A stretch of 64,000 nt of DNA, from the NCBI RefSeq assembly GCF_900230215.1, contig NZ_LT907982.1, forward strand, positions 1,302,001-1,366,000. Reading direction: 5' to 3'. Within the stretch, counting starts at the first letter, position 1. Every line of letters begins with the position of its first letter. Shown in pieces: positions 36,398 to 45,420 of the stretch. This DNA is from Jatrophihabitans sp. GAS493. GTDB lineage: Bacteria; Actinomycetota; Actinomycetes; Mycobacteriales; Jatrophihabitantaceae. The notes below the pieces were generated by a model. It made no database searches. It had not been told where the DNA came from and saw only the letters and a list, made by a program, of their open reading frames with translations. The position numbers were made by a program, and so were the translations under genes.

Positions 36398-36437
36398 ATC
36401 CTGCGTATCGGGTAGCCCGCTACGCATACCGCAGGAT
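36398..36437. terminator. hairpin between convergent fhuF-like and UBP genes
   Basis: ATCCTGCG and CGCAGGAT are perfect outer arms, with inner GCGTA/TACGC pairs and a GC-rich top, in the gap between the two convergent genes. It suits a bidirectional terminator, although there is no T run. Confidence 0.65.
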
Positions 36438-36472
36438 GTTCGGCGGCTGGACGGGCGATTGGACCGGCGGGG

Positions 36473-36820
36473 TCAGTGCAGGTGGCTCTGCCAGTCGGCC
36501 GGTACCCGTTCCCGAGGGCCGGGCGTGGACTGCGTCGCCGGATGGTGCTGCGGATCGGCCAGCGTCGGGCCGTCGTAGAACTCGTTACGGCTGAAGCTCC
36601 AGAACCAGTTCTCGCCCGGCTCGTAGCTGGTGATGAAGTCGTGCTGCGTCGCCAGCGCGTGCTTCGTCGCGTGCTGGGAGGGTGAGGTGTCGCAGCAGCC
36701 GATGTGCCCGCACTGGGCACAGCGGCGCAGATGCAGCCACCAGCCGTCGGTGGTGTTGCACTCCATACAGCCGTCGCCACTTGGGGCCACCGCTGGGTCG
36801 ATGCCCTCGATCTCTGCCAT
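36473..36820 (-). CDS. UBP-type zinc finger protein
   Basis: A 115-residue protein whose N-terminal half is a UBP zinc finger: CMEC, CAQC, GCCD and the His residues of SQHATKHALATQH. In eukaryotes the fold binds ubiquitin C-termini; bacterial versions have unknown roles and often lie beside redox sensors. The ATG at 36820 is chosen since it lies 8 bases after the histidine kinase stop. It ends a four-gene operon. Confidence 0.85.
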   Translation of the reverse strand: MAEIEGIDPAVAPSGDGCMECNTTDGWWLHLRRCAQCGHIGCCDTSPSQHATKHALATQHDFITSYEPGENWFWSFSRNEFYDGPTLADPQHHPATQSTPGPRERVPADWQSHLH

Positions 36821-36828
36821 GCTGACCT

Positions 36829-38289
36829 CTATCCGATCGGGTCGGTCGCGAGAGCACGCTGCTCCGCGTGTTCGTCGGGTGGGTGGATCGGCAGCGTCAC
36901 GGTGAACCACGTCTGCCCGGGCTTGGAGTCGACCCGAAGGTCGCCGTGATGCTTGTTGACGACTATCCGGTAGGAGATGTCAAGGCCCAGGCCGGTTCCC
37001 TCGCCGACGGCCTTGGTGGTGAAGAACGGTTCGAAGATCCGCTCGATGATCTCCGGGGAGATCCCGCCGCCGGTATCGCCGATCGCCACCTGCACCGAGT
37101 CCTCCACCTGGGAGGTGCGGATGGTCAGTGTCCCCGAACCGGCCATCGCCGCCACCGCATTGTCGATGAGGTTGGTCCAGACCTGATTCAGTTCGGCTGC
37201 GTAGGCCGGCACCGTCGGCACCGAACGGTCGTAGTCCTTGACCACGGTGATCCCGGCGCCGAGCTTGCCCGACAGCATGACGAGCGTACTGTCCAGCAAT
37301 TCATGGACGTTCGCGTTCTGGAAGGGTGCCCGGTCCAGCTGCGAGTACTGCTTGGCCGACTTCACCAAAGCCGAGATCCGCTCGGTCGAGTCCTCGATCT
37401 CGTTCATCAGCAGTTCGGTCTCGATGGTGTAGTCCAGCCACTTCACCGCGCTGGGCAGGCTCGCCTCGCCGACGGTGGCCAGCACCTTGTCCAGCCAGAT
37501 GCTGTCCAGGCCCGCCTGGACCAGGTTCGGAGCGAGTTCGTAGCCCTGGCTGATCCCGTGATCGGCGAACCAGTCGGCGATCTCGTCCTCCCGGTCACTC
37601 GCCTCCAGGGCGCCCAGACGTTCAGCCACGGCGACCTGCTCGGCCGCCACCTCCTGCAGTTCGACCAGCGCGGCCAGATGCTCGGGGTCATACCGTCCGG
37701 AGGCAATGAAAGTAAGCTTCTTGCGCATCCCGGCCACCCGATCACGCAGTGCTCCAGTCGCCCGGACCGCGGCCGAAGCGGGGTTGTTCAGCTCGTGCGT
37801 GAGGCCCGCGGCCAGCGACCCCAGCGCGACCAGGCGCTCGCGCTGCCCCGCCGTCTCGTAGGAGGCCCGCATACCGAAGAAGAGCCCCTCCAGCAGGTGC
37901 AGGGCCATCGGGAACCACTCGCTCATCATCTCCGTGAGGACCTCGCTGTCCAGCACGAAGAAGGCGGCTTCGGTGGTGACCCGCAACGAATTGTTGTACG
38001 CCTGCGGCGCCCGGTCGCCGAGATAGGCCTGCCAGGCCCCGGCGTAGACGCCGCGCTGCGAGGTGCGGGTGGTGTCGACGTCGTCGGACCCGACGCGACG
38101 GGAGAGGACCGCCGTCCCCTCGAGGAGGATGTAGAACTCTCGTGGCGGCTCCCCCTCTCGGTACACGTACCCGGGCTCGAAGACCTCGATGCGCCCCTCC
38201 CGGCAGAGCCAGTCGAGGCGGTCGTCACTCAGCTTCTCGAAGAGGAAGAGGCTCCTCAGCAGATCGATACTGCAGGTGGGTGCGATCAC
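36829..38289 (-). CDS. histidine kinase with N-terminal cyclic-nucleotide-binding domain
   Basis: A cytoplasmic sensor kinase of about 486 residues. Residues 10-125 are a cNMP-binding-like domain ([20 protein letters not shown]). The phosphoacceptor helix has [12 protein letters not shown] with His165, and the ATPase part has the N, G1 and G2 boxes ([26 protein letters not shown]). No membrane segment is seen. It starts from a GTG, 35 bases after the receiver fusion gene, its likely partner. Confidence 0.9.
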   Translation of the reverse strand: MIAPTCSIDLLRSLFLFEKLSDDRLDWLCREGRIEVFEPGYVYREGEPPREFYILLEGTAVLSRRVGSDDVDTTRTSQRGVYAGAWQAYLGDRAPQAYNNSLRVTTEAAFFVLDSEVLTEMMSEWFPMALHLLEGLFFGMRASYETAGQRERLVALGSLAAGLTHELNNPASAAVRATGALRDRVAGMRKKLTFIASGRYDPEHLAALVELQEVAAEQVAVAERLGALEASDREDEIADWFADHGISQGYELAPNLVQAGLDSIWLDKVLATVGEASLPSAVKWLDYTIETELLMNEIEDSTERISALVKSAKQYSQLDRAPFQNANVHELLDSTLVMLSGKLGAGITVVKDYDRSVPTVPAYAAELNQVWTNLIDNAVAAMAGSGTLTIRTSQVEDSVQVAIGDTGGGISPEIIERIFEPFFTTKAVGEGTGLGLDISYRIVVNKHHGDLRVDSKPGQTWFTVTLPIHPPDEHAEQRALATDPIG

Positions 38290-38324
38290 GGCGTCTCCAA
38301 GTTCACGATCTCTGGCCCATGCCC

Positions 38325-40001
38325 TTACGATTTCGACAGATAACGGTGCACCAGGGTCACGGCCATCGCACCCTCGCCGACGGCTGAGGCGACCCGCTTC
38401 ACCGAGTCCGACCGGACGTCCCCGGCGACGAAGACCCCCGGCAGGCTCGTCTCCAGGTGGTAGGGGTCGCGATCCAGCGGCCACCCCTCCGGCCGCCGCC
38501 CCTCCACGATGAGATCCGGGCCGGCCAGGATGAAGCCGTGGTCGTCGCGGTGGACGGAGCTGTCGAGCCAGTCGGTGCGGGGGGCGGCGCCGATGAAGAC
38601 GAAGAGCCACTGGGTATCGACCGTCTCGCTCTCGCCAGTGGTGGCATTGCGCAGGGTCAGCTGCTGCAGGTGCCCGTCCCCACTGGCCCCTACCACCTCG
38701 GTGCAGGTGCGCACCACGATGTTGTCGATGGCCCGCAGCTGGTCGATCAGGTAGCTCGACATGGACGACTCCAAGCCGCTGCCGCGGACCAGGATGGTCA
38801 CGGTGCGGGAGGTTCGCGCGAAGTGCACCGCCGCCTGGCCGGCCGAGTTGGCGCCGCCGACGATGTAGACGTCCTCACCGGCACAGTTGGCCGCCTCGGT
38901 GAGGGCTGAGCCGTAGTAGATGCCCTGTCCGGTGAAGTCGGCGATGCCGGGCGCGGTGAGTTGACGGTAGGAGACACCGGTGGCGACGACGACGCTGTGC
39001 GCATTCACCGTCGCGTCGTCGGCGAAGCGGACGGTGCGGGCGGCGCCATTGGCCTGGATACCGACGACCTCCCTCGTCGTGATCAGCTCGGCGCCGAACT
39101 TCACGGCCTGCCGGCGAGCTCGTTCGGTCAGCTGCGAACCGGAGACACCGTCCGGGAAACCAAGGTAATTCTCGATCCGTGAGCTCTGCCCGGCCTGGCC
39201 GCCGGTGGCCCGGCTCTCGATTACGACGGTCTTCAGACCCTCGGAGGCGGCGTAGACGGCGGCGCCCAGCCCGGCCGGCCCGCTGCCGATCACCACCACG
39301 TCGTAGAAGTCCTCGGTCGGGGCGACGCTCAGTCCCACGTGCCCGGCGATCTCGGCGTCGGTCGGGTTCACCAGCACGGTGCCGTCGGTCGTGATGATCA
39401 CCGGGATGACCTGGTCGTCGATACCGGCTGCGGCCAGCAGCCGCTCGGCCTCGCTCTCGTCGGAGAAGTACCAGCGGTAGGCGACCTGATTGCGGGCCAG
39501 GAAGTCCCTTACTTTGTAGGAGCGTTGTGACCAGCGGTGCCCGATGACCTTGGTCTGGGCCACGGGGGCGTGATCGCTGGCCGTCCACTCCTTCAACAGC
39601 GTGTCGATCACCGGGTAGAACTTCTCCTCCGGTGGGTCCCACGGCTTGAGCAGGTAGTAGTCGAGGTCGACCACGTTGATCGCCTCGATCGCGGCGTTGG
39701 TGTCGGCGTAGGCGGTGAGCAGCACCCGCTTCGCCGCCGGGTAGATGTCCATCGCCTGTTCGAGAAACTCCAGGCCGTTCATCTCGGGCATCCGGTGGTC
39801 GGCCAGCATCACCGCGACGTCGTCCCCGCGCAGCTTCATCTCACGCAGCGCATCGAGGGCCAGCTGGCCGGACTCTGCGCGAACGATGCGGTACTCCCCG
39901 GCGTACTGCCGCCGTAGATCCCGCGCGACCGCCCGGGAGACGTTCGGGTCGTCGTCGACGGTGAGCAGGGCCGGCCGGCGAGCCGTCTCCGTCTCAGTCA
40001 C
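38325..40001 (-). CDS. receiver-glutaredoxin-thioredoxin reductase fusion
   Basis: A 558-residue three-part protein. Residues 10-130 are a response-regulator receiver with VDDDP, acceptor Asp68 (LADHRMPEMNG), Thr96 and Lys119. Residues 150-225 look like a glutaredoxin fold whose CxxC position reads WSQRS. Residues 233-558 are a thioredoxin-reductase-like FAD/NADPH part (VIGSGPAGLG; VGGANSAGQA) in which the usual CATC is replaced by GSAL. Thus it likely uses flavin chemistry or signalling without the dithiol. The histidine kinase downstream is the expected partner. Confidence 0.9.
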   Translation of the reverse strand: MTETETARRPALLTVDDDPNVSRAVARDLRRQYAGEYRIVRAESGQLALDALREMKLRGDDVAVMLADHRMPEMNGLEFLEQAMDIYPAAKRVLLTAYADTNAAIEAINVVDLDYYLLKPWDPPEEKFYPVIDTLLKEWTASDHAPVAQTKVIGHRWSQRSYKVRDFLARNQVAYRWYFSDESEAERLLAAAGIDDQVIPVIITTDGTVLVNPTDAEIAGHVGLSVAPTEDFYDVVVIGSGPAGLGAAVYAASEGLKTVVIESRATGGQAGQSSRIENYLGFPDGVSGSQLTERARRQAVKFGAELITTREVVGIQANGAARTVRFADDATVNAHSVVVATGVSYRQLTAPGIADFTGQGIYYGSALTEAANCAGEDVYIVGGANSAGQAAVHFARTSRTVTILVRGSGLESSMSSYLIDQLRAIDNIVVRTCTEVVGASGDGHLQQLTLRNATTGESETVDTQWLFVFIGAAPRTDWLDSSVHRDDHGFILAGPDLIVEGRRPEGWPLDRDPYHLETSLPGVFVAGDVRSDSVKRVASAVGEGAMAVTLVHRYLSKS

Positions 40002-40525
40002 GAATTCTCCTCGATGTACTCGGCCGGATCCCGGTCGCTGGGGTCGATGCCGCGTCCGGCCGGATGCTCGGCGTAGAACCCGAGCCAGTCAGCGGCCAGC
40101 TTGGCCCGTAGCTCGTGACTGGCGTGCTTGCGGAAATCGGGGAGAACCTCGTCCTCCTCCTCGGAGAGATGCTCGCTGTTCTCGGTACGGGCGTCACCGA
40201 CGGCCTTGAACCAGGCCTCGCTACCGACCGCCTGGCGAGCGGCCTCGGCTACGGCGTCGCGGATCTTGTTGTGGTCGCGGATCGCGTCGTCGGTCTCATC
40301 CTCCGCATCCTCGCCCCCCTTCTTCAGCAGGAACGGGTAGAAGACGGTCTCCTCGGCCTCCGCGTGCGTGTCCAGGCGCTGGGCCAGTGGCGCCCAGACC
40401 GCCTTGAGCTCGGCGTCAGTGTGGGCATCGTCGAGGCGGGCGAACTGGCGCCGGAACCATTCGTGATCGTCCATGATCAGCGAGGTGATGTCGGCGGCGG
40501 CAATGTCAGGAGCGGCATCCGTCAT
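39998..40525 (-). CDS. hemerythrin-like HHE domain protein
   Basis: A 175-residue four-helix di-iron protein that can bind O2 or NO or sense iron/redox state. Ligand positions are visible as DDHEWFRRQF, HAEAEETVFYPF, DHNKIRD and HLSEEEDEVLPDF. It heads the operon and overlaps the receiver fusion by four bases, so it may feed oxygen or NO signals to it. Confidence 0.9.
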   Translation of the reverse strand: MTDAAPDIAAADITSLIMDDHEWFRRQFARLDDAHTDAELKAVWAPLAQRLDTHAEAEETVFYPFLLKKGGEDAEDETDDAIRDHNKIRDAVAEAARQAVGSEAWFKAVGDARTENSEHLSEEEDEVLPDFRKHASHELRAKLAADWLGFYAEHPAGRGIDPSDRDPAEYIEENS

Positions 40526-40614
40526 ACCGAAAGCCTACGGCGACATCCCGGGCGGCAGTTTCCGCCCACCGCGAACAGCGATCGGCCGCCGACGCGCGAC
40601 GATCAGGTTGTTGC

Positions 40615-41952
40615 TCAGCTCGCAGCGGGGACGGGCTCGCCGGCCTCGGCCGGAAGCGGTGCCTCGGTCGCAAGCGTGTCGACGTTCTGGCTCGCGTTCG
40701 CGGCGCGCTCGGCGGCGCGGGCGTTGACCCGGCGGGCCAGCACCGCGCCGAAGGCGGCGGCGACCAGGCAGGCCACCGCGGCCAGCAGCAGCCCGGCCCG
40801 TCCGCCCCAACGTTCGGAGACCGCGCCGGCGATCGGGCCGCCGATCGGTGTCGAGCCGAGGAACGCCACCGCCCACAGCGCCATCACCCGTCCCCGCATC
40901 GCGGGGGCCGAGGCCAGCTGCAGGGTGCTGTTCCCCTTGGCCAGCACGGCCACGCTGGCCGCGCCGACCAGGAGCAGGGCCAGCAGTTCGACGATGATGT
41001 TCGGCGCGATGGCGGCCAGCAGGATGACCACCCCGAAGATGGTCGAGGAGCGGATCAGTGACTGGATGCCGGTCTTGCCGCGGGCGGCCACGTAGAGCCC
41101 GCCCACGACCGCGCCGACGCCCATCGCCGCGGTCATGAATCCGTAACCGGTGGCTCCGGCGTGGAAGGTCTCGCGGGCGACGACCGGGAGAACCACCTGG
41201 AATTCATAGGCCAGACAGCCGATGATGGCCATCATCAGCAGCGGGACGGCCAGCGCCGAGGTGTGTCGCACGTAGCGCAGCCCCTCGCGCAGCTGTCCCT
41301 TCCCGCGGGGTGTCGGCTTCGGCTGCTGGAGCTTGCTGACGTCCAGGCGCATCAGCGACGTGACCACGGCGATGAAGCTGACCGCGTTGAGCAGGAAGCA
41401 GATGCCCAGGCCGCCGGTCGCGATGATGATCCCGGCGATCGCCGGGCCGACGGCACGGGCCGCATTCACCAGGACGGAGTTGAGACTCACCGCATTGCGC
41501 AGTTCGGCCGGCCCCACCATCTCCAGTACGAAGGACTGGCGGGCCGGGTTCTCGAAGCAGTTGTTCAAGCCGAGGAGGAAGGCCAGCACGTAGATCTGCC
41601 AGAGCGTCACCTGGTGGGTGAGGGTCAGGATGCCGAGAACCAGCGCCAGCACGCCCATCATCGACTGCAGCCCGATCATCAGCTTGCGCTTGTCCATTCG
41701 ATCGGCGACGACTCCGCCGTAGGGGCCGAGCAGCAGGATCGGCAGCGTCTGCAGCGCGACGACGAAGCCGACCTGGGTGCCGGAGCCGGTCAGCTGCAGG
41801 ACCAGCCAGGACTGGGCGACCGTCTGCATCCAGGTGCCGATGAGCGAGATGGATTGGCCGCCGAAGTAGCGGCGGTAGTTGGGGTTGCGTAACGAGGAGA
41901 AGGTCTCGCCGCGCAGCGCGGTGAATTGGGCCCGCCGAATCGCCGCCGTCAT
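40615..41952 (-). CDS. MFS transporter (exporter type)
   Basis: A 445-residue major facilitator with twelve hydrophobic segments, opening FSSLRNPNYRRYFGGQ and containing the loop GVVADRMDKRKLM. It resembles the enterobactin-exporter-like group of drug exporters. It follows marR with a four-base overlap, so it is probably induced when the MarR ligand is bound. Confidence 0.88.
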   Translation of the reverse strand: MTAAIRRAQFTALRGETFSSLRNPNYRRYFGGQSISLIGTWMQTVAQSWLVLQLTGSGTQVGFVVALQTLPILLLGPYGGVVADRMDKRKLMIGLQSMMGVLALVLGILTLTHQVTLWQIYVLAFLLGLNNCFENPARQSFVLEMVGPAELRNAVSLNSVLVNAARAVGPAIAGIIIATGGLGICFLLNAVSFIAVVTSLMRLDVSKLQQPKPTPRGKGQLREGLRYVRHTSALAVPLLMMAIIGCLAYEFQVVLPVVARETFHAGATGYGFMTAAMGVGAVVGGLYVAARGKTGIQSLIRSSTIFGVVILLAAIAPNIIVELLALLLVGAASVAVLAKGNSTLQLASAPAMRGRVMALWAVAFLGSTPIGGPIAGAVSERWGGRAGLLLAAVACLVAAAFGAVLARRVNARAAERAANASQNVDTLATEAPLPAEAGEPVPAAS

Positions 41953-42422
41953 GCCTTAGCCGGTTCGCGTGTCGCTTCGCGTGTCGTCTCACGGGCCATC
42001 TCGACGGCCAGCGCTTCGAGGGCGGGGAGGGCGTCGAGGAGCTTCTGCGCCTGCGGGGTCGGGACCTGGGCCAGTCGCTCGGCCAGCATCCGGGCTCGCT
42101 CGTCGCGCAGCCGGTTGTGCATGCGGGCGCCGGCCGGGGTGACCTTCACCTGCACCACGCGCCGGTCGGTTTCATCGGCGGTCCGCACGACGAGCCCGCG
42201 CTCCTCCAGCTTGCTGAGGATGCGGGAGAGCATGGTCGGGTTGATCCCCTCGTGGTCGGCCAGTTCGCTGGCCCCGATCGGTCCGCGGCGCCCGATCGCG
42301 CCGAGTACCGAGAGGTTCGTCCGGGTCATGCCGTCGCCGGAGACCTGGCGGTCCAGCAGTCGGGAGATACGACCGAGGGCGGCCCGCAGCCGCACGATCT
42401 CGTCGTCGTCGAAGTCTGGCAT
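41949..42422 (-). CDS. MarR family transcriptional regulator
   Basis: A 157-residue winged-helix regulator. The recognition region is GPIGASELADHEGINPTMLS and the wing lies at ERGLVVRTADETDRR. It is first in a two-gene operon with the MFS exporter; an inverted repeat lies 17-32 bases upstream of its start. Confidence 0.92.
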   Translation of the reverse strand: MPDFDDDEIVRLRAALGRISRLLDRQVSGDGMTRTNLSVLGAIGRRGPIGASELADHEGINPTMLSRILSKLEERGLVVRTADETDRRVVQVKVTPAGARMHNRLRDERARMLAERLAQVPTPQAQKLLDALPALEALAVEMARETTREATREPAKA

Positions 42423-42438
42423 CTACTCACTCCAATTA

Positions 42439-42454
42439 CTTGCCTGCTAGCAAG
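42439..42454. promoter_or_regulatory. inverted repeat upstream of marR, candidate operator
   Basis: CTTGC, six bases (CTGCTA), GCAAG: a 16-base imperfect palindrome overlapping the probable promoter of the marR-MFS operon, as expected for autoregulation. Confidence 0.55.
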
Positions 42455-42563
42455 CATATACCTCGCCGAGGAGTTCGGCGACCGAGATTCTCGGTACGCG
42501 GCGGCGGTGTTGGCGACGGCGACGGCGGTGGCGGTGTTGGCGGTGGCCGTGTTGGCGGTGGCG

Positions 42564-43178
42564 TCAGGCCCGGGCGTGGGCGGCGAACATCTCCCGGGCC
42601 GACGCCAGCGGCAGGCCCTGGGGGCCGAGCTTGGCTTCAGTGCGCCGCTGTCGGCGTCGCGAGTAGGTGGCGGTGCAGTCGATGACGATGTTGGCGTCGA
42701 AACCCATCCGGCGCGCGGTACGCAGCGTCTTGCTGACGCACTGGTCGGTGGTGAAGCCGGCGATGAGGACGGCGCTGGCATTCAACGCGGTGAGCTGCTC
42801 CTGCAGGTCGCTGTCGGTGAAGGCGTCGAAGGCGGTACGGCCGCGGGCTATGAGGTCGCCGACCCGATAGATGTCAGGTGTCAGTTCTGAGGTCGCCTTA
42901 CCGCGGGTGAAGACCAGGCCACGGGTCAATTTGGCGAAGCGGCCGTGGAGGGCGTGGGGGTCGATCACCAGTGGCGCGTGGATGATCGGCACTCCGCAGC
43001 TGCGGGCATGTTCGGCCAGCGCGACGGTGCTGGCTACGACGTCTCGTCGCGTGAGATCGGGCTCCAGGAGGCGGCGGTAGAGCCCGGCGTCCGTCCACTG
43101 CCGCTGGAACTCGACGAGCAGCAGCACCGGCCGCCGCTCGCGCTCCGGCTGCCCTGGTGATGCGGTGTCTGACTGCAC
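42564..43178 (-). CDS. isochorismatase-like hydrolase with altered triad
   Basis: A 204-residue cysteine-hydrolase-fold protein. The cysteine nucleophile region is GFTTDQCVSKTLRTA (Cys147). The usual Asp in the first strand is Glu (LLVEFQRQW, Glu23) and the usual Lys is Arg (ARGRTAFDAF, Arg114). Related proteins hydrolyse amides or N-carbamoyl compounds. It stands alone in orientation, divergent from the second MFS gene. The substrate is unknown. Confidence 0.82.
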   Translation of the reverse strand: MQSDTASPGQPERERRPVLLLVEFQRQWTDAGLYRRLLEPDLTRRDVVASTVALAEHARSCGVPIIHAPLVIDPHALHGRFAKLTRGLVFTRGKATSELTPDIYRVGDLIARGRTAFDAFTDSDLQEQLTALNASAVLIAGFTTDQCVSKTLRTARRMGFDANIVIDCTATYSRRRQRRTEAKLGPQGLPLASAREMFAAHARA

Positions 43179-43278
43179 GTGCGGCCTCCCATCGCGTCGT
43201 CCCTCCAGCGTACGAGGTTGGCCGGTGGCCTGCGGTAGGGATCTGATCAGATCTCGCCGGTGTTCCGTGGGTGCTCAG

Positions 43279-43301
43279 TGTGTCTTGCTATATGAGACAC
43301 A
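43279..43301. promoter_or_regulatory. inverted repeat overlapping the promoter of the second MFS gene
   Basis: TGTGTCT, nine bases, AGACACA: perfect seven-base arms flanking a TATATG box. The site lies 36 bases before the chosen start and is a strong operator candidate. Confidence 0.55.
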
Positions 43302-43337
43302 AATCCTAGAGCGCGAGACGTGAGCTACGCTCGTCCT

Positions 43338-44537
43338 ATGCTCGATCCATCCGCCCACCCCCGCTATCGATGGGTGATCCTGGTTATCGGGGTGCTGGCC
43401 CAGGCCGCCACCTGCACCTTCATCTACGGTCTGCCGACGCTGGTTCCGGCGCTGCGCTCGGCCGACCAGCTCACCCTGCTGCAGGCCAGCCTGGTCATCT
43501 CCGCCCCGACGGCCGGGCTGCTGCTGACGTTGATTCTCTGGGGTGCGGCGGCGGATCGTTACGGCGAGCGCATCGTGATGGCTTCGGGCACCGGGATGGC
43601 GGCGCTGCTGCTCGCGGTCAGCACCCAGCTCAGCGGCGTCGGGCCGCTGTGCATCGTGCTCGGGTTGGCCGGCGCGGCCGGGGCGTCGGTGAACGCGGCC
43701 AGTGGACGGGTGGTGATGGGCTGGTTCGCGGTCAACGAGCGGGGCTTGGCGATGGGCGCCCGCCAGACCGCCCAGCCGCTCGGAGTCGCCATTGCCGCGC
43801 TCACCCTGCCGCTGCTGGCGCACCGCTACAGCGTCGCGGTCGCCCTCGCCTTCCCGGCGGTGTTCTGCGGACTCATCGCCGTGGTGATCGCGTTCTGTGT
43901 CGTCGATCCGCCCCGCCCCGCGCCGAAGCCGGGGGAGCGCGTCGGGTCGCCGTACCGCGAGGCGACGATCTGGCGGATCCACGCCTCGAGTGCCTGCCTG
44001 GTGGTTCCGCAGTTCGCCATCTCGGCGTTCACCTTGGTCTATCTGGTCGGGGAGCGGGACTGGACGCCGGTGGATGCCGGACGACTGATCTTCATCTTCC
44101 AGCTGGCCGGCGCCTTCGGCCGGATCGGCTCGGGCGTCTGGTCGGACCGGGTGGCGAGCCGGCTGCGTCCGATGCGGCAGCTGGCCGTCGCCAGCATGCT
44201 GTTGATGCTGGCCCTGGTGCTCGGCTCGATCACCGGGCAGGCGTGGATCCTCGTCGCCTTCGGGCTGGCGGCGATCGTCACCGTCGCCGACAACGGACTG
44301 GCGTACACGTCAGTGGCTGAGATGGCCGGGCCGGCCTGGACCGGACGGGCGCTCGGGGTGCAGAACACCGGGCAGAACATCGCGTCTCTGATCACCGCTC
44401 CGGTGCTGGCCGTGGTGATCGGCTCCGGCAGCAACTATGCCGGAGCGTTCCTGCTCGCCGCCGCCCTACCCGCGCTGGCGATCGGGTTGATTCCGGTGCG
44501 GGCCGAGCAGCGCGAAGCGGAGCTGGTCAACGCCTGA
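43338..44537 (+). CDS. MFS transporter (uptake type)
   Basis: A major facilitator of about 399 residues with twelve membrane segments and the conserved loop WGAAADRYGERIVMASG. I take the ATG at 43338; a GTG at 43320 would add six residues. It resembles MFS proteins for organic acids. An inverted repeat precedes it. It converges with the hypothetical gene, with a terminator hairpin between. Confidence 0.87.
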   Translation: MLDPSAHPRYRWVILVIGVLAQAATCTFIYGLPTLVPALRSADQLTLLQASLVISAPTAGLLLTLILWGAAADRYGERIVMASGTGMAALLLAVSTQLSGVGPLCIVLGLAGAAGASVNAASGRVVMGWFAVNERGLAMGARQTAQPLGVAIAALTLPLLAHRYSVAVALAFPAVFCGLIAVVIAFCVVDPPRPAPKPGERVGSPYREATIWRIHASSACLVVPQFAISAFTLVYLVGERDWTPVDAGRLIFIFQLAGAFGRIGSGVWSDRVASRLRPMRQLAVASMLLMLALVLGSITGQAWILVAFGLAAIVTVADNGLAYTSVAEMAGPAWTGRALGVQNTGQNIASLITAPVLAVVIGSGSNYAGAFLLAAALPALAIGLIPVRAEQREAELVNA

Positions 44538-44545
44538 TTCCGGCT

Positions 44546-44593
44546 GAACCTCCTGCTGTTTGGGCGCCCCGACCCTCAGATGGCAGGAGGTTC
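44546..44593. terminator. hairpin between convergent genes
   Basis: GAACCTCCTGC and GCAGGAGGTTC are perfect 11-base arms with a 26-base loop in the gap between two convergent genes, so a bidirectional terminator is likely. Confidence 0.6.
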
Positions 44594-44622
44594 GCCGCGA
44601 GTGTCGCTCCCGGGGTGGCTCG

Positions 44623-45351
44623 TCAGCGCTCGTCGAACCCGCATTGCAGCTCAACCCGATGCACGGTGGCGACGATCTGCGGATCGGCCAGCGCGGTCCG
44701 CATCGCGGTGCCGGTGAACCACTCCTGCGCCCACTCGTGCTGATCGAAGAGGATCAGGATGAACGCCAACGTGCTGCTCGCCGGTAGCAGGGTGCGCACC
44801 GGTCGCTGACCGGGGAGGTCGATGGCCACGGCCCCTGATTCGCTCAACACGGAATCCTCGATGATGGCCCGCAGCCCGTAGGCGTCGCGCCCCGCCTCGA
44901 CCAGCTGTCGACGTAACCGCTGCACCGCCACCGCACGACCCGCCGGGGAGAGAGTGGGGGCAGCGATCTCCAGCAGATAGGCCTCGAAGGCACTCTGGCC
45001 CCGGCGGCTGTCGTAGAGCGTCTGCTGCTCAGTGGCGAAGCCGTGCCAATCCTGCAGGAAATTGCGGTGATCCTGGGCGATCTCCTCCTCGGTCGCCGCG
45101 TCGAAGGCGGCGACCCGGCCGGGGTGGCGGCGCAGCAGCACGTAGCGCCACCGAGAAGGCGGGGCGTCGAATCCGGATTCGCTCAGCCGCGATATCGCCA
45201 GCGCCGTGTGATAGGACTCGAAGGCGCCGGTTGCGCGCAGCATGCGCCGGGCCCAGACGGTGTGCCGCTGGCGGTAGTGCCGATCGCAGTCGGCGCTCGG
45301 CAGCGTCGAGGCGGGGGCGAAGAGCGAGACGGAAGCAGGGTGCATCGACAT
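44623..45351 (-). CDS. hypothetical protein at the edge of the catabolic island
   Basis: A 242-residue soluble protein I cannot assign. The part around residues 60-110 (WRYVLLRRHPGR, DHRNFLQDWHGF) and the C-terminal half (FILILFDQHEWAQEWF) loosely recall EthD-type dimeric alpha/beta barrels, possibly two in tandem. The ATG at 45351 is taken because GAAGGCGAG precedes it; a much longer open frame upstream is antisense to the CoA transferase. It is divergent from the CoA transferase across 69 bases, so they probably share control. Confidence 0.65.
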   Translation of the reverse strand: MSMHPASVSLFAPASTLPSADCDRHYRQRHTVWARRMLRATGAFESYHTALAISRLSESGFDAPPSRWRYVLLRRHPGRVAAFDAATEEEIAQDHRNFLQDWHGFATEQQTLYDSRRGQSAFEAYLLEIAAPTLSPAGRAVAVQRLRRQLVEAGRDAYGLRAIIEDSVLSESGAVAIDLPGQRPVRTLLPASSTLAFILILFDQHEWAQEWFTGTAMRTALADPQIVATVHRVELQCGFDER

Positions 45352-45397
45352 TTCGCTCGCCTTCGTAAGGGAGTCGGCAGGGTCTGCCGCTTTCCAT

Positions 45398-45414
45398 AAT
45401 TTAATCGTATAGTT
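45398..45414 (+). promoter_or_regulatory. shared AT-rich promoter element, copy A
   Basis: AATTTAATCGTATAGTT differs at only two positions from the copy upstream of livK (57848-57864). It includes TATAGT (45408-45413), which would serve as a -10 box and end 7 bases before the GTG of the CoA transferase, the spacing of a leaderless mRNA. Confidence 0.55.
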
Positions 45415-45420
45415 CGCAGA

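Noticed and set aside
42490..42570. GGCGGTG/GTTGGCG-rich repeats near the isochorismatase gene, considered as a CRISPR or mobile-element end
   Set aside because: Units are short, irregular and unspaced; a simple slippage-prone tract explains them.
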